From JBDHUV01 sp039809365 (GTDB lineage: Bacteria > Patescibacteriota > Microgenomatia > Levybacterales > GWA1-39-11), in the NCBI GenBank assembly GCA_039809365.1, contig JBDHUV010000025.1, positions 1 through 9,620 on the forward strand: a stretch of DNA of 9,620 nt, written 5' to 3'. The notes beneath the pieces were generated by a model. That model made no database searches. It was not told where the DNA came from and worked only from the letters and a program-made list of their open reading frames with translations. This document shows positions 5,965-9,620 of the stretch, one piece after another. The first letter of the stretch is position 1. The number at the start of each line of letters is the position of its first letter. A program made the position numbers and the translations under genes.

Positions 5965-7164
5965 TTACCAATCCTTTTTATAATATTTCTTTCCCTTTAA
6001 ATTCACAGGTAAATAGTCTTGTTCAACAACGTTCCCTTTCTTTTCTTCTTTCCATGCATACCGAACATGCCCTTTTCCATGTCCTAACTTTTTTACTACT
6101 GTATTCACTGCATTTCTCAGATGAAGAGGGATTGGTTCAAGACTATGGGTATCAAGGTCTGCAAGAGCCGCAAAGTATGCTTCTGTTGATGCAGTAGACT
6201 TTTTAGCAGTAGCAAGATATGTGGCAGTTTGAGCAAGCATATACTGACTTTCAGGCATACCAATCATATGAATTGACTGCATACAGCTAACTGCAACAAC
6301 CAGCGCAGTAGGCTGTGCGTTCCCTATATCCTCAGATGCAAAAATAACCATTCTTCGAGCAATGAATAGAGGATCTTCACCAGCTTTAATCATTCTTGCA
6401 AGATAGTGAACCGTTGCATCAGGATCTCCACCTCTCATACTTTTAATAAATGCTGAAATAGTATCATAGTGATAATCTCCTTTTTTATCATAGTAAATAG
6501 CTTTTCTTTGTACTGCTTGTTCTGCAACTTTTAACGTAATTTTATTCCCCAGTGTTGTACACAGTTCTATTGCATTGAGGAGAGATCGTGCGTCTCCCTC
6601 TGTACTATGAATAAGATGATCAACTGCCTCATCAGTCCATGTATATTTTGGATATTCTTTTTGAGCTGTTACAACAATGCTCCTTAAATGCTCTTCACTT
6701 AATGGATAAAGAACAAATACTTGTGCTCTTGAGATAAGCGGAGCATTCACACGGAACCCTGGATTTTCTGTTGTTGCACCAATCAAAATTATTGTCCCAT
6801 CTTCTACATGAGGTAAAAAAGCATCTTGTTGGGATTTATTAAATCTATGAATCTCGTCTACAAAGAGTATAGTAGGGTTTTTACTTATCTCTTTAAACTT
6901 TTTTGCCTCTTTTATTACTTGTCGTACTTGTTCAACCCCACTGGTGACTGCTGAGAAAAAAATAAAATGTGCATCCACAGAGTTTGCAATGACATGTGCA
7001 AGCGTTGTTTTACCACTTCCAGGAGGTCCCCACAAAATCATAGAAGAGACTTTCCCTTTCTCAATCATTTTGCGGATAGGTCTTCCTTTTCCTACTAAAT
7101 GGTCTTGTCCAATATATTCATCAAGTTTTTTTGGACGGAGTTTTTCTGCAAGAGGTACTTCCAT
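5965..7164 (-). CDS. rarA: replication-associated recombination ATPase RarA (MgsA)
   Basis: 399 residues, somewhat shorter than the E. coli protein but with all parts. The family acts at stalled replication forks, interacting with SSB and single-strand/double-strand junctions, as a clamp-loader-like tetramer. AAA+ module: RPKKLDEYIGQDHL at the start, Walker A GPPGSGKTT (46-54), Walker B FVDEIHRFNKSQQD with Asp103 and Glu104, sensor 1 ATTENP (130-135), Arg146 in SRAQVF, sensor 2 GDARSLLN (Arg193). The C-terminal MgsA oligomerisation domain follows, including YDKKGDYHYDTISAFIKS, the SEDIGNAQP segment, SLEPIPLHLRNA and the final YLPVNLKGKKYY. The start at 7164 fits the family N-terminus and lies 6 nt after a -10 box, so the mRNA is probably leaderless. 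Confidence 0.94.
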   Translation of the reverse strand: MEVPLAEKLRPKKLDEYIGQDHLVGKGRPIRKMIEKGKVSSMILWGPPGSGKTTLAHVIANSVDAHFIFFSAVTSGVEQVRQVIKEAKKFKEISKNPTILFVDEIHRFNKSQQDAFLPHVEDGTIILIGATTENPGFRVNAPLISRAQVFVLYPLSEEHLRSIVVTAQKEYPKYTWTDEAVDHLIHSTEGDARSLLNAIELCTTLGNKITLKVAEQAVQRKAIYYDKKGDYHYDTISAFIKSMRGGDPDATVHYLARMIKAGEDPLFIARRMVIFASEDIGNAQPTALVVAVSCMQSIHMIGMPESQYMLAQTATYLATAKKSTASTEAYFAALADLDTHSLEPIPLHLRNAVNTVVKKLGHGKGHVRYAWKEEKKGNVVEQDYLPVNLKGKKYYKKDW

Positions 7165-7170
7165 ACCTGT

Positions 7171-7198
7171 ATTGTATCAGTCCAAATGTAAAACACAA
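7171..7198 (-). promoter_or_regulatory. rarA promoter (leaderless)
   Basis: On the minus strand TTGTGT (7193-7198) and TACAAT (7171-7176) are 16 nt apart. The -10 box is extended (TGATACAAT), and only six bases separate it from the ATG, placing the expected transcription start on the start codon. Confidence 0.65.
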
Positions 7199-7309
7199 AT
7201 GAGGAAAAGTACATAATCTTACACAATTTGAGAATCCAATTTGGTAATATGGCAATAGAGTTTTGGGCTCCTCAACGGCAGGTTTCCCTGCTTCATTGAA
7301 GTAGGGATT
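7199..7309 (+). promoter_or_regulatory. intergenic leader of tRNA-Ala
   Basis: No gene. A possible extended -10 box (TGGTAATAT, 7242-7250) has no good -35 partner. A short hairpin, GCAGG-TTTC-CCTGC (7278-7291 region), lies about 20 nt before the tRNA. If transcription begins near 7257 the tRNA would carry a 5' leader of about 50 nt for RNase P to remove. Weak evidence only. Confidence 0.25.
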
Positions 7310-7381
7310 GGGCCGATAGCGCAATGGTAGCGCACTTCCATGGCATGGAAGGGGTTGAGGGTTCAAGTCCCTTTCGGTCCA
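7310..7381 (+). tRNA. tRNA-Ala (anticodon GGC)
   Basis: A 72-nt cloverleaf: acceptor GGGCCGA with TCGGTCC, including the G3-U70 wobble pair that is the alanine identity element; D-stem GCGC/GCGC; anticodon stem CTTCC/GGAAG around ATGGCAT (anticodon GGC); T-arm GAGGG-TTCAAGT-CCCTT; discriminator A at 7381. CCA is not encoded. Confidence 0.95.
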
Positions 7382-7424
7382 CAGTATCATTCTTTCAAAC
7401 TTTCCTTGTAGTATTTCTGTGTTA

Positions 7425-7453
7425 TTGATCTAATGTTTCTATACTTGTATACT
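7425..7453 (+). promoter_or_regulatory. promoter of the 176-residue gene
   Basis: TTGATC (7425-7430) and TATACT (7448-7453) are 17 nt apart. The transcription start should fall near 7460, giving a leader of only about 7 nt before the ATG at 7468, with no Shine-Dalgarno site. Confidence 0.6.
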
Positions 7454-7467
7454 ACCATCCAATAAGT

Positions 7468-7998
7468 ATGTCATCAGAGAGTTCTCCAATACCAAATCCT
7501 GAACAAACAAAACTAGAGATGTTAAAAGAATTTTCTCACCTCATAGATACACTTCTTGAAGAGAGCACACAACACACGGAAGTGTGGAGAAGCGCAACTT
7601 ATGAAATCCAAAAGAAAAATCAGGAAGAATTCTATGAAAGCTTGATGCAATCAAAAATTGCGGAACTTATACAAAAACATCAAGAAGCAGGAAGGATAAG
7701 ACATCCTGATAGTATATTTTTCTGTGTTGAAGATTTTGACTGTGACAATCCAGATTTCCCTTATAGCAGACAGCTAGAGATGATTCTAAGATATGATAGT
7801 AAAGATGAATTTGAAGATATTAGAGTTAGTATAAATCCGCGCACAGCAAGTTGTGAAAGTTATCTCTTTTTATCTGAGGAAGCAGAAACAGGATATGAAG
7901 GACAACAATTTATTTCACACAAACTAAACGTAGAACAACTAAGCGATTTCTACAGCCTAGTCAAGGATAATTCAATAATTCCCTCACAAGAGAAATAA
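7468..7998 (+). CDS. acidic protein of unknown function
   Basis: 176 residues that I do not recognise. It is clearly acidic and predicted soluble, with no signal peptide or membrane segment. The N-terminal half (about 12-75) is helical in character: LEMLKEFSHLIDTLLEES, then QKKNQEEFYESLMQ and KIAELIQKHQEAG. The C-terminal half is more mixed, with IFFCVEDFDCDNPDF (about 83-97), strand-like segments MILRYDS and IRVSINPR, and a final VEQLSDFYSLVKD helix. Three cysteines (positions in FCVEDFDC and SCES) show no metal-binding spacing. A near-consensus promoter and tight leader support it as a real gene. It stands alone between tRNA-Ala and the opposing tRNA-Leu; the next plus-strand gene is the Clp-type ATPase. 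A link between the two is possible but not shown. Confidence 0.75.
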   Translation: MSSESSPIPNPEQTKLEMLKEFSHLIDTLLEESTQHTEVWRSATYEIQKKNQEEFYESLMQSKIAELIQKHQEAGRIRHPDSIFFCVEDFDCDNPDFPYSRQLEMILRYDSKDEFEDIRVSINPRTASCESYLFLSEEAETGYEGQQFISHKLNVEQLSDFYSLVKDNSIIPSQEK

Positions 7999-8030
7999 AA
8001 AGAGTTTAAAAAAGGAGAGTATTCTTAGTG

Positions 8031-8113
8031 TGCCTAGGGTGGGACTCGAACCCACAAGGCCTTGCGGCCACAGGATTTTAAGTCCTGCGTGTATACCATT
8101 CCACCACCCAGGC
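8031..8113 (-). tRNA. tRNA-Leu (anticodon TAA)
   Basis: An 83-nt class II tRNA. Acceptor GCCTGGG with CCTAGGC (one G-U pair); D-arm GTGGAATGGTATACAC resembling other bacterial leucine tRNAs; anticodon stem CAGGA/TCCTG around CTTAAAA (anticodon TAA); long variable arm with GGCC-GCAA-GGCC; T-arm GTGGG-TTCGAGT-CCCAC; discriminator A at 8031, no encoded CCA. Confidence 0.95.
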
Positions 8114-8127
8114 AAGAAGTATTACAA

Positions 8128-8155
8128 AAGATAGCCTATTTCAATACTCTGTCAA
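8128..8155 (-). promoter_or_regulatory. promoter of tRNA-Leu
   Basis: On the minus strand a perfect TTGACA (8150-8155) and TATCTT (8128-8133) are 16 nt apart, just upstream of the tRNA 5' end at 8113. Confidence 0.6.
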
Positions 8156-8201
8156 GCCTATGAAGCAAATTATACAACAAAACTAGATTATATTGAAGAA
8201 G

Positions 8202-8222
8202 ATTTATCGAAAATAGATAAAT
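8202..8222. repeat. inverted repeat upstream of the Clp gene
   Basis: ATTTATC (8202-8208) and GATAAAT (8216-8222) form a perfect 7-7-7 inverted repeat. No T-tract follows on either strand, so it is not a terminator. It lies just upstream of the candidate clp promoter and could be a regulator site. It does not match the CIRCE heat-shock operator. Confidence 0.4.
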
Positions 8223-8229
8223 GCGGGTG

Positions 8230-8257
8230 TTACATTTTATAAAATATGGTGTACAAT
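8230..8257 (+). promoter_or_regulatory. candidate promoter of the Clp-type gene
   Basis: TTACAT (8230-8235) and TACAAT (8252-8257) are 16 nt apart, and the spacer holds the perfect palindrome ATTTTATAAAAT (8234-8245). The leader to the ATG at 8328 would be about 64 nt, with a run of seven or more T's (around 8269-8275), a second palindrome TTAATA-GA-TATTAA (8301-8314) and a weak AGGA (8318-8321) 6 nt before the ATG. A closer promoter is possible, so this is moderate evidence. Confidence 0.45.
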
Positions 8258-8327
8258 ATGCCTTACTATTTTTTTCTTACAGAATTCTTAAGTTTTGTAT
8301 TTAATAGATATTAATCTAGGATAAAGT

Positions 8328-9491
8328 ATGTCCGAATATAATAAATATTTTGATAGTAGTTTTGTAAATGAAAATCTGGAGAGAGTAACTCTAGAGTCCT
8401 CACATACTGATGATATTGCAATGAGCCTTCAAGAGACTGTATTTGGTCAAGACGAAGCATGCCGAGCACTTGCCCGAAGAATTGCAATTTTTGAATCAGG
8501 CCTCAGCAATCCAGATAGGCCACTTGGTGTTGAATTATTTCTTGGCCCAACAGGTACAGGCAAAACTGAGATGAGCCATGCCCTTGCTACACACCTTTTT
8601 CATGATAGAAACTCCGAACAATTAATGATTCTTGATTGTGCTGAGTTCTCACAAGGACATTCTACTTCAAGTTTTACAGGGGCTCCACCTAGTTATATTG
8701 GATACGGAGATGAACTTTTAATATCAGAAGATTTCTTAGCAAACAGAAATATAATTGTATTTGATGAAATTGAGAAAGCTCATCCAGACTTGCATAAATT
8801 ACTACTTGGGATAATGGAAGACGGAAGAATGAGATTTAATAAAAAAGATGGCCAAGGAGTATTAAACTTTAGTAATTCAATTATTATTCTTACTTCAAAT
8901 GTAGGAGTAAAAGAAGCACAAGCACTACAAGAGGGGAAAGGAAGAATTGGATTTGGACAACAAGACCAATCTCCACGAGATACCAATCAGGAAAACAAGC
9001 AAGTTTCACTCCAAGCACTTCGTAATATGTTTGCTCCAGAGTTTATTAACCGAATTGACGATATAGTGGTGTTTAAAGAATTAGAAGACGCACAATTTGA
9101 TCTTATTTTCAATAAATTTTTAAATGAGATAAACGATATTGTGGTACAAAGAAATGAGAATGCTCCTTTTATTGCGGCAACTGTTGAATTTAAGGATTTT
9201 ATTTTAGGAAAAATAGATAGAAGATATGGTGCAAGAGATATAAAAAGACACCTCGATAGAGAACTCTTGGAAAATATCGCAGACATTTTTATGGGGATGG
9301 ATATTAGAGGATCAATCCTCGTTGCAGATAGGGACCCAAAGGATGGCAAAACATACTTCTATACAGATGAACAACTCACTCGAGAAAGGAGAGAATCAGA
9401 GAGAGATACATCTGGAACTATCCTTAGCCTAGGAGAGAGTACAAAAGTAAATCCACAAGCCCACACAGACAAAGAAGAAGAGGTACAATAA
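8328..9491 (+). CDS. single-module Clp/Hsp100 AAA+ ATPase (ClpC/ClpA D2-like)
   Basis: 387 residues matching only the second AAA+ module of ClpA/ClpB/ClpC (those proteins are about 750-860 residues); the N domain, first AAA+ module and middle domain are absent. Motifs: VFGQDEACRALARRI (38-52), GLSNPDRPLG (58-67), Walker A GPTGTGKT (73-80), pore segment PPSYIGYGDEL (120-130), Walker B IIVFDEIEKAH (Asp146, Glu147), sensor 1 TSNVG (Asn181), Arg finger in APEFINRID (Arg242), sensor 2 RYGARDIKRHLD (Arg303). Between sensor 1 and the Arg finger lies GRIGFGQQ with IGF at 207-209, where ClpC, ClpA and ClpX carry their ClpP-docking tripeptide and ClpB does not. All ATPase residues are present, so it should be an active hexameric unfoldase. 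After the small domain (to about 330) is a charged, low-complexity tail of some 50 residues. The N-terminal 35 residues match no known Clp N domain. Confidence 0.9.
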   Translation: MSEYNKYFDSSFVNENLERVTLESSHTDDIAMSLQETVFGQDEACRALARRIAIFESGLSNPDRPLGVELFLGPTGTGKTEMSHALATHLFHDRNSEQLMILDCAEFSQGHSTSSFTGAPPSYIGYGDELLISEDFLANRNIIVFDEIEKAHPDLHKLLLGIMEDGRMRFNKKDGQGVLNFSNSIIILTSNVGVKEAQALQEGKGRIGFGQQDQSPRDTNQENKQVSLQALRNMFAPEFINRIDDIVVFKELEDAQFDLIFNKFLNEINDIVVQRNENAPFIAATVEFKDFILGKIDRRYGARDIKRHLDRELLENIADIFMGMDIRGSILVADRDPKDGKTYFYTDEQLTRERRESERDTSGTILSLGESTKVNPQAHTDKEEEVQ

Positions 9492-9557
9492 GCAAAGTAG
9501 TTCTTTTTATAATCAAGCAAATACTTACTATCAGGGTACTATATACGAATTTGAATC

Positions 9558-9563
9558 TATAAT
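9558..9563 (+). promoter_or_regulatory. -10 box near the right edge
   Basis: Perfect TATAAT, followed within about 12-35 nt by two candidate ATG codons (9574 and 9597). No convincing -35 box at the standard distance. It suggests that a new transcription unit begins here rather than read-through from the Clp gene. Confidence 0.4.
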
Positions 9564-9596
9564 TTTTCTATATATGGAGCGGAGGTTCTACACCCA

Positions 9597-9620
9597 ATGT
9601 CTGGAGAGAATAATCGAGTA
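9597..9620 (+). CDS. start of a gene cut by the window edge
   Basis: ATG at 9597 opens a frame (MSGENNRV) that runs off the window, 11 nt after GGAGG (9581-9585). An alternative ATG at 9574 in another frame lies about 11 nt after the TATAAT box and would be near-leaderless. Too few codons remain to choose between them or to identify the product. Confidence 0.35.

Noticed and set aside
7121..7390. Minus-strand 89-residue frame with RDLNPQPLPCHGSALP
   Set aside because: It is the antisense of tRNA-Ala plus the rarA upstream region; this kind of sequence is a known artefact of reading across tRNA genes.
8780..9349. Two minus-strand frames opposite the Clp-type gene
   Set aside because: They lie antisense to conserved AAA+ motifs; composition is that of a reverse complement, not of a protein.

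Overview
The window is AT-rich (roughly one third G+C by eye) bacterial DNA using the standard code: TGA acts as a real stop (for example in znuC) and no conserved reading frame needs it as a sense codon. Several traits point to a small-genome lineage, most likely Candidate Phyla Radiation / Patescibacteria. These are very short gaps and overlaps between genes, several core genes whose start codon lies only about 6 nt after a -10 box (leaderless transcripts), a Clp ATPase reduced to one AAA+ module, and tRNA genes without an encoded CCA. The phylum assignment is an inference; no rRNA or ribosomal protein gene is present to confirm it.

Left part (1-2478): accessory DNA, probably one end of an integrated element. 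It holds a minus-strand gene for a membrane-anchored OB-fold protein with a strong Shine-Dalgarno site, a decayed XRE-type repressor, and a large serine recombinase broken by a one-base frameshift. The recombinase frame ends inside the 3' end of a tRNA-Pro gene, as expected if that tRNA is the attachment site. The other end of the element is not visible.

Middle (2542-5958): after the tRNA-Pro promoter comes a 58-residue protein with its own promoter, a perfect Shine-Dalgarno site and a terminator. A compact zinc operon follows: a Fur/Zur-family repressor, then ZnuA (binding protein), ZnuC (ATPase) and ZnuB (permease). The four genes abut or overlap. They are driven by a promoter with a 6-1-6 inverted repeat (GCAACT-A-AGTTGC) between -35 and -10, which is a good candidate Zur operator. 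The logic would be: zinc-loaded repressor blocks its own promoter; when zinc is scarce the uptake system is made.

Right part (5965-9620): rarA (replication-associated AAA+ ATPase) converges on znuB and has its own leaderless promoter. Then come tRNA-Ala(GGC), an acidic 176-residue protein of unknown function, tRNA-Leu(TAA) on the minus strand, and a 387-residue Clp/Hsp100 ATPase consisting of only the second AAA+ module, with an IGF tripeptide where ClpP-docking loops lie. The first codons of another gene may begin at the right edge.

I do not see a wholly new defence or mobile system. The most interesting items are the single-module Clp ATPase with its orphan neighbour, the recombinase-tRNA junction, the zinc operon promoter, and the contrast between SD-led genes and leaderless genes.
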